Shown: positions 18,409 through 28,551, counted from the first letter of the stretch. The stretch is 64,000 bases of DNA from Bizionia saleffrena (GCF_008086175.1 NZ_VSKM01000012.1:24055-88054), one strand, 5' to 3'. The notes: generated by a model not told the origin, from the sequence alone. Program-made: numbers and translations.

Positions 18409-21400
18409 ATGTCATCAAACAAGAAATACTGGAAAAGTGTTGAAGAGCTAAACGAAAATAGTTCTATTGTTGAGACGCTAAAACAAAACGAATTTGTTAA
18501 CGAAATTCCAACTGACGAGTTTTTAGGTGATAAAGACACGTTAGAAGGTTCTTCTACAACACGTCGTGATTTCTTAAAATATGTTGGTTTTAGCACAGCA
18601 GCAGCTTCTTTAGCAGCATGCGAAGGACCAGTAATTAAGTCAATCCCTTATGTAGTTCAGCCAGAATCAATTATTCCTGGTGTTGCAAACTACTATGCTA
18701 CTACAATAGCTGATGGTTTTGATTTTACAAGTGTTTTAGTTAAAACCCGAGAAGGTCGTCCAATAAAAATTGAAAACAATACATTAGCCGTAACCGATGG
18801 TGGGGCCAATGCAAGAGTTAATGCCTCTGTTTTAGGATTGTATGATAGCTTAAGGGTGAAAACACCAATGAAAGGCGAAAGCGAAATTTCTTGGTCTACT
18901 TTTACTACTGAAACTTCTCAGAAACTAAGTCAATTAGAAGGTACAGGAAAGCAAATTGTGTTATTAACACAAACCTATGCAAGTCCATCTACCAGCAAAC
19001 TGATTTCAGAATTTAAAGAAAAGTATAGCAATGTAAACCATGTTGTTTACGATGCTGTTTCAGAATCTGCAGCATTAGATGCCTTTCAAGCAAAATATAA
19101 CGAACGTGGTTTAGCGGGGTACGATTTTTCTTTAGCAACGACCATTGTGTCTGTTGCTGCCGATTTTCTAGGAGATTGGCAAGGTGGAGGTTTCGATGCG
19201 AGCTATGCGCAAGGTCGTGTTCCTGTAAATGGGAAAATGTCTCGCCATATTCAATTTGAGTCGGTTATGTCTCTCGCTGGAGCGAATGCAGATAAACGTG
19301 TTGGAGTAACACCAAGTCAGCAAAAATTAGTTCTAGCAAAATTACATAGTTTAATCGTAGGTAGTGCTTTTTCTAAAAGTTTACCGGCGCGTGTTGAGAA
19401 AGCAGCACAGTCTGCAGCATCACAGCTTACAAAAGCGGGGAGTACTGGTGTTTTAATATCTGGTATTAACGATGTCAATGCCCAAACCGTAGTTTTAGAA
19501 ATTAATGAAGCTTTAAACAGTAGAGCTTTCGATCCTAAAACACCTATTAAAACAAGACAAGGTAATGATAAAGCCGTAAAAACTTTGGTTGCCGATATGA
19601 AAGCAGGTAAGGTTGGCGCTATTATTATGAGTGGTGTTAACCCACTATATACATTGCCAAATGCAACTGATTTTGCTGAAGGTTTAAAACAAACCGATTT
19701 ATCTGTAACTTTCTCTATGAAGGCAGACGAAACAGCTTCTGTAACACAGTATATTGCAGCAGCACCTCATTATTTAGAATCTTGGGGAGATGTAGAATTA
19801 AGAAAAGGCCATTATGGTTTAATTCAACCTACAATCCGTCCGTTATTCAATACAAAACAATTCCAAGACGCACTATTAATGTGGAATGGAAACGATGTGG
19901 TGTATAGCGATTATATTAAAACACTCTGGAAGGAGACTATCTTAAATGGTGCTTCTTATAACAGTGCGTTGCACGATGGTGTTTTTGTTTCTAAAGTAGC
20001 TCCAGTAACAGAGGATACGACGGCTAATATAGAAGACGCTGTTGAAACTCCTGCTAGTAATGCATCAAGTGCTTTAGCAGCATCAGTTTTGGCGAAAGGA
20101 ATGGAACTTACATTGTACACTAAAATAGGAATGGGAGATGGTCAACAAGCCAATAACCCTTGGTTGCAAGAGTTTCCAGATCCTATAACTAGAACATCTT
20201 GGGATAACTATTTAACAGTATCTGCTACCGATGCTAAAACGCTTGGTTTAGTAAACCAACACGTAGCAACAGGTGGTTTAGATGGAAGTTACGCCGATAT
20301 TACGGTAAACGGAACAACAGTTAAAGTACCGGTTATTATTCAACCAGGTCAAGCAACGGGTTCTGTTGGTTTAGCTTTAGGTTATGGTCGTACAGCAGGT
20401 ATAAAAGACGAAATGAAAACGGGTATTAATGGATACCCACTATATAACGATTTTAATAATGTTCAATCTGTAACTGTCGCTAAAGCTGCAGGGATGCACG
20501 AGTTTGCTTGTGTACAATTACATAATACATTAATGGGTCGTGAAGATATTATTAAAGAAACGACACTAGAGATTTTCAATACTAAAGATAAAAAACATTG
20601 GAACGCTGTTCCTATGGTTTCTTTAAATCATAAAGAAACTCCAGTAACGTCTCCAGAAGTAGATTTATGGGATGAGTTTGATCGTTCTATTGGTCATCAC
20701 TTCAATTTATCTATCGACTTGAACTCTTGTACTGGATGTGGGGCTTGTGTTATCGCTTGTCACGCTGAAAACAACGTGCCAGTAGTAGGTAAAGAAGAAA
20801 TACGTCGTAGTCGGGATATGCACTGGTTGCGTATTGACAGATACTACTCTTCTGAAGAGACTTTTGAAGAAGATATTACTAAGAAAAACGAGTTCTCTGG
20901 ACTATGGGGAGATAAAGGGTCACTATCAGGATTTGGTGAATTAGAATCTGCCGCCGATAATCCACAGGTTGTATTTCAACCCATAATGTGTCAACACTGT
21001 AACCACGCACCATGTGAAACTGTTTGTCCTGTAGCGGCAACATCTCACGGGCGTCAAGGGCAAAACCATATGGCTTATAACCGTTGTGTGGGTACACGCT
21101 ATTGTGCAAATAACTGTCCATATAAAGTACGTCGTTTTAACTGGTTCTTATACAATGGTAACGATGAGTTCGATTACCATATGAATGATGACTTAGGAAG
21201 AATGGTTATTAACCCTGATGTAACTGTACGTTCAAGAGGAGTGATGGAAAAATGTTCTATGTGTATACAAAAGACACAGAAAACAATTCTAGATGCTAAG
21301 CGTGACGGGCGTGTTATAAAAGATGGTGAATTCGAAACAGCATGTTCTTCAGCTTGTAGCAGTGGAGCGATGGCCTTTGGAGACATCAATGATAAAGAAA

Positions 21401-21513
21401 GTAAAGTTGCAAAACTATTAGAAGACGATCGTATGTATCACTTATTGGAATATGTAGGGACTAAACCAAATGTTCAGTACCATACAAAAGTGAGAAACAC
21501 ATCTGAAGCTTAG
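18409..21513 (+). CDS. actB: Alternative complex III subunit ActB, molybdopterin-oxidoreductase-like iron-sulfur protein
   Basis: A 1034-residue subunit combining a molybdopterin-oxidoreductase-like N-terminal half (without evident cofactor function in this family) and an iron-sulfur C-terminal half. Residues 50-71 read TTRRDFLKYVG then SLAAC, a Tat-type twin-arginine segment followed by a lipobox-like cysteine (Cys71). The C-terminal part has four cysteine groups: CTGCGACVIAC (from Cys774), CQHCNHAPCETVCP, CVGTRYCANNCP and CSMC with a distant CSSAC. This fits three [4Fe-4S] clusters and one [3Fe-4S] cluster that carry electrons from quinol to the hemes. It follows actA by 36 bp. Confidence 0.96.
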   Translation: MSSNKKYWKSVEELNENSSIVETLKQNEFVNEIPTDEFLGDKDTLEGSSTTRRDFLKYVGFSTAAASLAACEGPVIKSIPYVVQPESIIPGVANYYATTIADGFDFTSVLVKTREGRPIKIENNTLAVTDGGANARVNASVLGLYDSLRVKTPMKGESEISWSTFTTETSQKLSQLEGTGKQIVLLTQTYASPSTSKLISEFKEKYSNVNHVVYDAVSESAALDAFQAKYNERGLAGYDFSLATTIVSVAADFLGDWQGGGFDASYAQGRVPVNGKMSRHIQFESVMSLAGANADKRVGVTPSQQKLVLAKLHSLIVGSAFSKSLPARVEKAAQSAASQLTKAGSTGVLISGINDVNAQTVVLEINEALNSRAFDPKTPIKTRQGNDKAVKTLVADMKAGKVGAIIMSGVNPLYTLPNATDFAEGLKQTDLSVTFSMKADETASVTQYIAAAPHYLESWGDVELRKGHYGLIQPTIRPLFNTKQFQDALLMWNGNDVVYSDYIKTLWKETILNGASYNSALHDGVFVSKVAPVTEDTTANIEDAVETPASNASSALAASVLAKGMELTLYTKIGMGDGQQANNPWLQEFPDPITRTSWDNYLTVSATDAKTLGLVNQHVATGGLDGSYADITVNGTTVKVPVIIQPGQATGSVGLALGYGRTAGIKDEMKTGINGYPLYNDFNNVQSVTVAKAAGMHEFACVQLHNTLMGREDIIKETTLEIFNTKDKKHWNAVPMVSLNHKETPVTSPEVDLWDEFDRSIGHHFNLSIDLNSCTGCGACVIACHAENNVPVVGKEEIRRSRDMHWLRIDRYYSSEETFEEDITKKNEFSGLWGDKGSLSGFGELESAADNPQVVFQPIMCQHCNHAPCETVCPVAATSHGRQGQNHMAYNRCVGTRYCANNCPYKVRRFNWFLYNGNDEFDYHMNDDLGRMVINPDVTVRSRGVMEKCSMCIQKTQKTILDAKRDGRVIKDGEFETACSSACSSGAMAFGDINDKESKVAKLLEDDRMYHLLEYVGTKPNVQYHTKVRNTSEA

Positions 21514-21547
21514 AATAAATTAATTAACGAACAATTATAAAAGGATT

Positions 21548-23005
21548 ATGGCGTCTCATTACGAAGCACCTATTAGAAGACCCTTAGTTACAGGTGAAAA
21601 ATCATATCATGATGTATCTGTTGACATTGCCGCTCCCGTAGAAGGAAAAGCAAACAAACAATGGTGGATTGTCTTTTCAATCGCACTAGTGGCATTTCTT
21701 TGGGGAATTGGTTGTATTATTTACACAGTATCAACGGGAATAGGAACCTGGGGTCTAAACAAAACAGTTGGATGGGCTTGGGATATTACCAATTTCGTTT
21801 GGTGGGTAGGTATCGGTCACGCAGGAACACTAATTTCTGCAGTACTATTATTATTCCGTCAAAAATGGAGAATGGCAATTAACCGTTCGGCGGAAGCAAT
21901 GACTATCTTCTCCGTAGTTCAAGCAGGTTTATTCCCAATTATACACATGGGAAGACCGTGGTTAGCGTATTGGGTATTACCTATACCAAACCAGTTTGGT
22001 TCTTTATGGGTGAATTTTAACTCACCATTACTCTGGGATGTATTTGCAATTTCAACCTATTTATCGGTGTCATTAGTATTCTGGTGGACTGGTTTACTAC
22101 CTGATTTTGCAATGTTACGGGATAGAGCAGTAAGACCGTTCCAAAAGAAAATTTATAGCCTTTTAAGTTTCGGTTGGTCAGGTAGAGCAAAAGACTGGCA
22201 ACGTTTTGAAGAAGTATCTTTAGTACTTGCAGGTTTGGCAACACCATTGGTTCTTTCGGTACACACGATTGTATCTTTTGATTTTGCTACGGCAGTTATT
22301 CCAGGATGGCATACAACAATTTTCCCTCCCTACTTCGTGGCAGGGGCAGTTTTCTCTGGATTTGCAATGGTAAATACACTTCTTATTATTATGAGAAAAG
22401 TATGTAACCTTGAAGATTATATTACTGTACAGCACATCGAGTTAATGAACATTGTAATTATGGTTACCGGTTCTATCGTAGGTGTAGCTTATATTACTGA
22501 GTTATTTGTAGCGTGGTATTCTGGTGTGGAATACGAACAATATGCATTCTTAAACAGAGCAACAGGGCCATACGCTTGGGCGTATTGGATGATGATGTCG
22601 TGTAACGTTTTCTCACCACAGTTTATGTGGTTTAAGAAACTAAGAACAAGTATTATGTTCTCTTTCGCAATATCTATTGTAGTAAACGTAGGGATGTGGT
22701 TTGAACGTTTTGTAATTATTGTAACATCGTTACACAGAGATTACTTACCATCATCATGGACAATGTTCTCTCCAACATTTGTAGACATAGGTATTTTTAT
22801 AGGGACTATAGGATTCTTCTTTGTATTATTCCTATTATACGCTAGAACATTCCCAGTTATTGCACAAGCCGAGGTTAAGACCATTTTAAAGTCTTCTGGT
22901 GAGCGTTACAAAAAAATAAGAGAAAGAGGTGAAAGTCTTTCAGGTACTGGAGCAGATGCTAGAACATCTGGTAGTGAAATTAAACAATCAAATACAGAAA
23001 AGTAG
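21548..23005 (+). CDS. actC: Alternative complex III subunit ActC, NrfD-like quinol-binding membrane protein
   Basis: NrfD/PsrC-type integral membrane protein, 485 residues, with about ten hydrophobic helices starting at WWIVFSIALVAFLWGIGCII. Characteristic segments are FVWWVGIGHAGTLISAVLLL and PIIHMGRPW. In this family the subunit holds the quinol site next to the ActB iron-sulfur clusters. The C-terminal tail (about 455-485) is hydrophilic and rich in Ser, Gly and Glu. It ends 3 bp before actD. Confidence 0.95.
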   Translation: MASHYEAPIRRPLVTGEKSYHDVSVDIAAPVEGKANKQWWIVFSIALVAFLWGIGCIIYTVSTGIGTWGLNKTVGWAWDITNFVWWVGIGHAGTLISAVLLLFRQKWRMAINRSAEAMTIFSVVQAGLFPIIHMGRPWLAYWVLPIPNQFGSLWVNFNSPLLWDVFAISTYLSVSLVFWWTGLLPDFAMLRDRAVRPFQKKIYSLLSFGWSGRAKDWQRFEEVSLVLAGLATPLVLSVHTIVSFDFATAVIPGWHTTIFPPYFVAGAVFSGFAMVNTLLIIMRKVCNLEDYITVQHIELMNIVIMVTGSIVGVAYITELFVAWYSGVEYEQYAFLNRATGPYAWAYWMMMSCNVFSPQFMWFKKLRTSIMFSFAISIVVNVGMWFERFVIIVTSLHRDYLPSSWTMFSPTFVDIGIFIGTIGFFFVLFLLYARTFPVIAQAEVKTILKSSGERYKKIRERGESLSGTGADARTSGSEIKQSNTEK

Positions 23006-23008
23006 CCT

Positions 23009-23539
23009 ATGGAAACTTCAAGAGTAATTCACGCTATTTATACAGACGATGATGTTTTAATGGCTGCTGTTAAAAAAGTAAAAGCCGAAAGATATCATAT
23101 TGAAGAGATATACACGCCGTTTCCAGTCCACGGGCTTGATAAAGCGATGGGGTTAGCACCTACACGTTTAGCAATAACAGCATTCATTTATGGATGTATT
23201 GGTTTAATAGTGGCTACCTTAATGATGAATTTTATAATGATTGAAGATTGGCCTCAAGATATTGGAGGTAAACCAAGCTTTAGTTATTTAGAAAATATGC
23301 CAGCATTTGTGCCTATTATGTTCGAACTTACTGTGTTTTTTGCAGCTCACTTAATGGTGATAACATTTTATTTAAGAAGTAAAATATGGCCGTTTAAAAA
23401 AGCTGAAAATCCAGATCCAAGAACTACAGATGACCATTTTCTTATGGAGATTCCGGTGACCGGAGATGAAAAAAAATTACAGGATTTGTTATTTGAAACT
23501 GGTGCAGTAGAAGTTAACTTAGTCAATAATACGCATTAA
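23009..23539 (+). CDS. actD: Alternative complex III subunit ActD
   Basis: DUF3341-type subunit, 176 residues. It has a soluble N-terminal alpha/beta part (HAIYTDDDVLMAAVKKVKAE), two membrane helices (about 55-80 and 95-122) and a short soluble tail. In known complexes it packs beside ActC and has no cofactor of its own. The position, 3 bp after actC and 9 bp before actE, fits the standard gene order. Confidence 0.93.
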   Translation: METSRVIHAIYTDDDVLMAAVKKVKAERYHIEEIYTPFPVHGLDKAMGLAPTRLAITAFIYGCIGLIVATLMMNFIMIEDWPQDIGGKPSFSYLENMPAFVPIMFELTVFFAAHLMVITFYLRSKIWPFKKAENPDPRTTDDHFLMEIPVTGDEKKLQDLLFETGAVEVNLVNNTH

Positions 23540-23548
23540 TTATACACT

Positions 23549-24106
23549 ATGAAAAGTATTTTTAAAATTACAATATTAGCTTTAGTTTTAGTGTCTTTTG
23601 CCTCATGTCAAAAAAACTCTAGACCAAACTATGAATTTATGCCAAATATGTATGAATCTGTTGGCTATGAAGCTTATCAAGAGTCTGATGCATTTGCAAA
23701 TGGAATTGAAGCTCAACTTCCAGCAGAGGGATCCATATCAAGAGGGCATATACCTATGGATATCGACGGCACTAATGACGGCTATTTATTAGCTAAAGAA
23801 ACATTAAAATCACCTTTGGATTCAACGCAAGTAGATTACACTAGAGGAGGACCACTTTATGTTATTTATTGTGGAATTTGCCACGGTAATAAAGGCGATG
23901 GTGCTGGTAATTTGGTGAAACGTGAAAAGCTGTTAGGTGTTCCAAGTTATGCCGATGTAGGAAGAGCCATAACTGAAGGAAGTATTTACCATACTGTTTA
24001 TTATGGTAAGAATGCAATGGGTTCTTATGCAAACCAACTTAACGAAGAGGAACGCTGGCAAGTAGTGGCTTACGTTTTACAGTTAAAAGCAGATTTAGAA
24101 AAATAA
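23549..24106 (+). CDS. actE: Alternative complex III subunit ActE, monoheme cytochrome c lipoprotein
   Basis: A 185-residue cytochrome c. The signal peptide ends in the lipobox VSFASC (Cys20), so it is probably a lipoprotein anchored on the periplasmic side. The single heme site is CGICH at 108-112, followed by GNKGDGAGN, and the distal Met is in NAMGSYANQL. It passes electrons from the ActA hemes towards the oxidase. It sits between actD and actF in the operon. Confidence 0.95.
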   Translation: MKSIFKITILALVLVSFASCQKNSRPNYEFMPNMYESVGYEAYQESDAFANGIEAQLPAEGSISRGHIPMDIDGTNDGYLLAKETLKSPLDSTQVDYTRGGPLYVIYCGICHGNKGDGAGNLVKREKLLGVPSYADVGRAITEGSIYHTVYYGKNAMGSYANQLNEEERWQVVAYVLQLKADLEK

Positions 24107-24132
24107 GATTTAGATAAAGTTTATATAAAGAT

Positions 24133-25524
24133 ATGTACACATTTTCAAGTAGACTAAAAATAGCTTCTATAGCGCTAATGGTCATCGGGGCATTAGGTAT
24201 TGGATTTGGGTTTATGAGTTCTCATAAATCTTTTCAGGACGTTGAAACCATGTTATCTAATGAAACAGCCCACGGGGGTGGTCATGCGTTAGAAACTAAT
24301 GCACACGTTGTTGCAGGTGATACCAATCATACTGATAATGCGCACGATGCCAACGCACACGAGGCGCTCTCAAGTGTAGAACATAAAGTAGACGAGCATA
24401 AAGAACATGTAGAGCACGTTCAACACCAAATAGCGAATAGACCGTGGTCGGCTATTTACGTTGCTGCTTTTTTCTTTATGATGATAGCCTTAGGGGTCTT
24501 AGCATTTTATGCATTACAATACGCGTCCCAAGCCGGATGGTCTCCACTATTACTTCGTGTAATGGAAGGGATAACTGCTTACCTATTGCCGGGAGCTTTA
24601 ATTGTACTTCTTATTGCGGCACTGTCTCATTATATAGGGCACAACAACATCTTTATTTGGATGGATCCTGAAATGGTAAATCCAGAAAGTGATAAGTTTG
24701 ATAAGCTTATAGCAGGTAAACAAGGATGGTTAAACGTACCAATGTTTCTACTTAGAGGTTTAATCTTTATTGGCGGTTGGTCGTTATACAGATACTTCTC
24801 TAGAAAATTCTCTATCGCTCAAGACCAAGCAGACGATAATAAAAACTTTAAGAAAAACTTCCGTATCTCGGCGGCATTTTTAGTGTTCTTTATCTATACG
24901 GAATCTATTATGTCTTGGGATTGGATTATGAGTGTAGATCCACACTGGTTTAGTACGTTGTTTGGCTGGTATGTGTTATCAGGAATGTTGGTTTGTGGTA
25001 TCACAGTCATCGCCTTAATAACCATCTACCTTAAGTCTAAAGGATTACTGCCGCATGTAAACGATAGTCATATCCATGATTTAGCTAAATATATGTTTGG
25101 TTTTAGTATTTTCTGGGCGTACTTATGGTTTTCACAATTTATGTTAATCTGGTATTCTAATATTCCAGAAGAGGTGACGTATTTCGTAACACGAATTGAA
25201 GATTACAATTTACCATTCTTTGGAATGCTTATATTAAATTTCATATTCCCAATATTATTATTAATGAATAGTGAGTACAAACGTATTCCTTGGTTTGTCG
25301 TTATGACAGGATTAGTAATCTTAGGAGGTCATTATATAGATGTATTCAATATGATTATGCCAGCAACAGTTGGTGATAGATGGTTTATTGGTATTCCTGA
25401 AATATGTTCAATGTTATTTTTCACTGGCTTGTTTCTGTTTATTGTTTTTACAGCATTATCAAAAGCACCTTTAACGCAAAAGAGAAATCCGTACATAAAA
25501 GAAAGCGAGAATTTCCATTATTAA
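24133..25524 (+). CDS. actF: Alternative complex III subunit ActF
   Basis: Second NrfD-like membrane subunit, 463 residues, with about ten helices. Compared with ActC it carries a long His/Glu/Asp-rich stretch between the first and second helices (residues about 38-100, for example HGGGHALETNAH and HKVDEHKEHVEHVQH). This probably faces the periplasm and may bind metal, though that is inference. Signature segments include SHYIGHNNIFIWMDPE and FFIYTESIMSWDWIMSVDPHW. It is the last act gene, 30 bp before the oxidase subunit II gene. Confidence 0.94.
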   Translation: MYTFSSRLKIASIALMVIGALGIGFGFMSSHKSFQDVETMLSNETAHGGGHALETNAHVVAGDTNHTDNAHDANAHEALSSVEHKVDEHKEHVEHVQHQIANRPWSAIYVAAFFFMMIALGVLAFYALQYASQAGWSPLLLRVMEGITAYLLPGALIVLLIAALSHYIGHNNIFIWMDPEMVNPESDKFDKLIAGKQGWLNVPMFLLRGLIFIGGWSLYRYFSRKFSIAQDQADDNKNFKKNFRISAAFLVFFIYTESIMSWDWIMSVDPHWFSTLFGWYVLSGMLVCGITVIALITIYLKSKGLLPHVNDSHIHDLAKYMFGFSIFWAYLWFSQFMLIWYSNIPEEVTYFVTRIEDYNLPFFGMLILNFIFPILLLMNSEYKRIPWFVVMTGLVILGGHYIDVFNMIMPATVGDRWFIGIPEICSMLFFTGLFLFIVFTALSKAPLTQKRNPYIKESENFHY

Positions 25525-25554
25525 TTATAAATTAAGTAAAGAAGAACGACAACA

Positions 25555-26628
25555 ATGACGGCTTTATTAACAATTTTAGTTTTAGTATTTATTCTAGTTG
25601 CCATCTGGCAAATGGTTAAAATATTTGATTTAACTCAAGGTAATTCAAAAGAGGATCATAATCAAATAGCAAACGATAAGGATAATAAGTATCAAGGGTA
25701 TTTAATGTTAGGCTTTTTAGTCTTCATTTATGCCATTACCATCTTTAGTTTTATCGAGTATGGAGATTTGCCATTACTCTCTAACTCGGCATCAGAACAC
25801 GGTCCAGAGGTAGATAGATTAATGATTCTTTCGTTAGTTGTAATCTTCATAGTACAAGCAATAACACAATTCCTATTACACTACTTTGCGTTTAAGTATA
25901 GAGGTGAAAAGGGTAAGAAAGCATTGTTTTATGCCGATAACAATAAATTAGAAGCTATCTGGACAATTATTCCGGTAATTGTTTTAGCTGCTCTTATTAT
26001 TCAAGGTTTATTTACTTGGACTAACATTATGAATGTGAACCAAGAGGATGATCCATTAGTGGTTGAACTATATGCACAACAATTTAATTGGACGGTGCGA
26101 TACTCTGGAAACGATAACACTTTAGGTAAGGCTAACGTAAGGTTAATCGATATCGATAAAGCAAATATTCTAGGTGTTGATGAGTCAGATCCTAATGCTC
26201 AAGATGATATCATCACAAAAGAATTACACTTACCTGTAGGACGTCCTGTTTTAATTAAAATGCGTTCTCAAGATGTATTACACTCGGCTTATATGCCTCA
26301 TTTTAGAGCGCAAATGAACTGTGTTCCAGGTATGATTACGCAATTCGGATTTACACCAACAGTGACTACCGAAGACATGCGTATCAGACCAGAGATGATT
26401 GATAAAGTCGCTAATATTAATACTATTAGAGCTGAAAAAAGTGAAGAGTTGATTGCGGAAGGGAAAGATGCTTTAGCGCGTTATGAGTTTGATTACTTAG
26501 TACTATGTAATAAAATTTGTGGTACCTCTCACTACAATATGCAAATGAAAATTATAGTTGAAACGCAGGAAGAGTATGATGCTTGGATTAATAGCCAAAA
26601 ATTATTCAAAGACTCTTTAAATAAATAA
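25555..26628 (+). CDS. ctaC: Cytochrome c oxidase subunit II
   Basis: Subunit II of the heme-copper oxidase, 357 residues. It has an unusual N-terminal part with two extra helices (about 1-22 and 48-68), then the usual helical hairpin, and a periplasmic cupredoxin domain. The CuA ligands are visible: a His in VLHSAYMPHF and then C318-N-K-I-C322-G-T-S-H326-Y-N-M329. The position usually occupied by Glu (C-x-E-x-C) is Lys320. That ligand acts through its backbone carbonyl, so the copper centre should still form. The direct link to the act genes supports electron transfer from complex III to this oxidase. Confidence 0.95.
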   Translation: MTALLTILVLVFILVAIWQMVKIFDLTQGNSKEDHNQIANDKDNKYQGYLMLGFLVFIYAITIFSFIEYGDLPLLSNSASEHGPEVDRLMILSLVVIFIVQAITQFLLHYFAFKYRGEKGKKALFYADNNKLEAIWTIIPVIVLAALIIQGLFTWTNIMNVNQEDDPLVVELYAQQFNWTVRYSGNDNTLGKANVRLIDIDKANILGVDESDPNAQDDIITKELHLPVGRPVLIKMRSQDVLHSAYMPHFRAQMNCVPGMITQFGFTPTVTTEDMRIRPEMIDKVANINTIRAEKSEELIAEGKDALARYEFDYLVLCNKICGTSHYNMQMKIIVETQEEYDAWINSQKLFKDSLNK

Positions 26629-26655
26629 CACATAAAAATATAAAGATATTAGATT

Positions 26656-28446
26656 ATGTCAGCACACGCAGATACTCACGCTCACGACGATCATGGTCAC
26701 CATCATAAAGAAACTTTTATAACTAAGTACATCTTTAGCCAAGATCACAAAATGATCGCTAAGCAGTATTTAATTACAGGTACGCTAATGGGGATTATTG
26801 GCGTATTAATGTCAATGATGTTTCGTATACAGATCGCTTGGCCAGAAGAACCAAATGTGCTTTTTGAAGCATTACTAGGTAAATGGGCACCAGACGGTGT
26901 TATGGATGCCGATGTTTATTTAGCACTGGTAACCATACACGGTACCATTATGGTATTCTTTGTACTTACAGCCGGATTAAGTGGTACCTTTAGTAACTTA
27001 TTAATTCCGTTGCAAATTGGAGCACGAGATATGGCCTCTGGATTCCTTAATATGGTGTCTTATTGGTTATTCTTTATCTCTAGTGTAATTATGCTGAGCT
27101 CTTTATTTGTAGAAGCAGGACCAGCAGCAGCAGGATGGACAATTTATCCGCCGTTAAGTGCCTTACCAATGGCGCAAGGAGGTTCTGGTTTAGGGATGAC
27201 ATTGTGGTTAATCTCTATGGCTATATTTATTGCCTCATCGTTATTAGGATCCTTAAACTACGTCGTTACCGTTTTAAACTTAAGAACAAAAGGAATGTCT
27301 ATGACACGACTTCCACTTACCATTTGGGCGTTTTTTGTAACGGCTATTATCGGTATCGTATCGTTTCCAGTGTTATTAGCAGCTGCGCTGTTACTAATAA
27401 TGGATAGAAGTTTTGGAACGTCTTTCTTTTTATCAGATATTTTCATTCAAGGAGAAGTATTGCATTACCAAGGAGGATCTCCAGTATTATTCGAGCACTT
27501 ATTTTGGTTCTTAGGTCACCCAGAAGTTTATATTGTAATTTTACCAGCAATGGGAATTGTTTCAGAAATTTTAGCATCAAATTCACGTAAACCTATTTTT
27601 GGTTACCGTGCCATGATTGCTTCAATTTTAGCAATTGCATTCCTTTCAACAATTGTTTGGGGACACCATATGTTCGTTTCAGGAATGAATCCATTTTTAG
27701 GTTCTGTATTTACATTTACAACACTATTAATTGCAATTCCTTCCGCAGTAAAAGCCTTTAACTGGATTACAACTATTTGGAAGGGTAACCTCCAAATGAA
27801 TCCAGCGATGCTATTCTCTATAGGTTTTGTATCTACCTTTATTACAGGTGGTCTTACAGGAATCATTTTAGGAGATAGTGCTTTAGATATCAACGTGCAC
27901 GATACCTATTTTGTAATTGCGCATTTCCACTTAGTAATGGGAATCTCAGCGATCTATGGAATGTTCGCAGGTATCTACCACTGGTATCCCAAAATGTTTG
28001 GGCGTATGCTAAATAAAAAATTAGGATATATTCACTTCTGGATTACAGCAATCTGTGCGTACGGAGTTTTTTTTCCAATGCACTTTATCGGAATGGCTGG
28101 TTTGCCAAGACGTTACTATACAAACAGTAACTTCCCACTATTCGACGACTTAGCAAATGTAAACGTTGTTATTACAGTGTTTGCTTTAATTGGTGGTGTA
28201 GTACAAATAGTATATTTATATAACTTCTTTGTCAGCATATTCTACGGTGAGAAAGCAACACAAAACCCTTGGAGAGCAACTACTTTAGAGTGGACTACAC
28301 CTGTAGAGCACGTACACGGTAACTGGCCAGGAGAGATACCTCATGTATACCGTTGGGCTTACGATTATAGTAAACCAGGTCACGACACAGACTTTGTCAT
28401 GCAAAACGTACCCTTAAAAGAAGGTGAAGAAGAGCTTCAACATTAA
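26656..28446 (+). CDS. ctaD: Cytochrome c oxidase subunit I
   Basis: Catalytic subunit of the heme-copper oxidase, 596 residues, with at least 12 membrane helices. The active-site signature GHPEVYIVILPAMG begins at 287, with CuB ligand His288, the D-channel Glu290 and Tyr292, which normally cross-links to His288. That makes it an A-type oxidase. Further ligands are in VWGHHMFVSG (CuB histidines) and HDTYFVIAHFHLVMG (heme ligands). The N-terminus is His-rich (HADTHAHDDHGHHH). It closes the eight-gene operon and is followed by a terminator. Subunits III and IV are encoded at 46.6-48.7 kb. Confidence 0.97.
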   Translation: MSAHADTHAHDDHGHHHKETFITKYIFSQDHKMIAKQYLITGTLMGIIGVLMSMMFRIQIAWPEEPNVLFEALLGKWAPDGVMDADVYLALVTIHGTIMVFFVLTAGLSGTFSNLLIPLQIGARDMASGFLNMVSYWLFFISSVIMLSSLFVEAGPAAAGWTIYPPLSALPMAQGGSGLGMTLWLISMAIFIASSLLGSLNYVVTVLNLRTKGMSMTRLPLTIWAFFVTAIIGIVSFPVLLAAALLLIMDRSFGTSFFLSDIFIQGEVLHYQGGSPVLFEHLFWFLGHPEVYIVILPAMGIVSEILASNSRKPIFGYRAMIASILAIAFLSTIVWGHHMFVSGMNPFLGSVFTFTTLLIAIPSAVKAFNWITTIWKGNLQMNPAMLFSIGFVSTFITGGLTGIILGDSALDINVHDTYFVIAHFHLVMGISAIYGMFAGIYHWYPKMFGRMLNKKLGYIHFWITAICAYGVFFPMHFIGMAGLPRRYYTNSNFPLFDDLANVNVVITVFALIGGVVQIVYLYNFFVSIFYGEKATQNPWRATTLEWTTPVEHVHGNWPGEIPHVYRWAYDYSKPGHDTDFVMQNVPLKEGEEELQH

Positions 28447-28489
28447 ACATCCTTAAAAAAGGGGTCTCAATAAGAGATTCAAAATACTG

Positions 28490-28527
28490 AAGCCTTTCTA
28501 TTAATTTAGAAAGGCTTTTCGTTTTTT
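28490..28527 (+). terminator. Terminator of the act-cta operon
   Basis: Stem AAGCCTTTCTA / TAGAAAGGCTT (28490-28500 with 28507-28517), 6-base loop, then a T-rich tail. It lies 44 bases after the ctaD stop. Confidence 0.87.
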
Positions 28528-28551
28528 AATAAAAAAGTATAGTACACTTCG

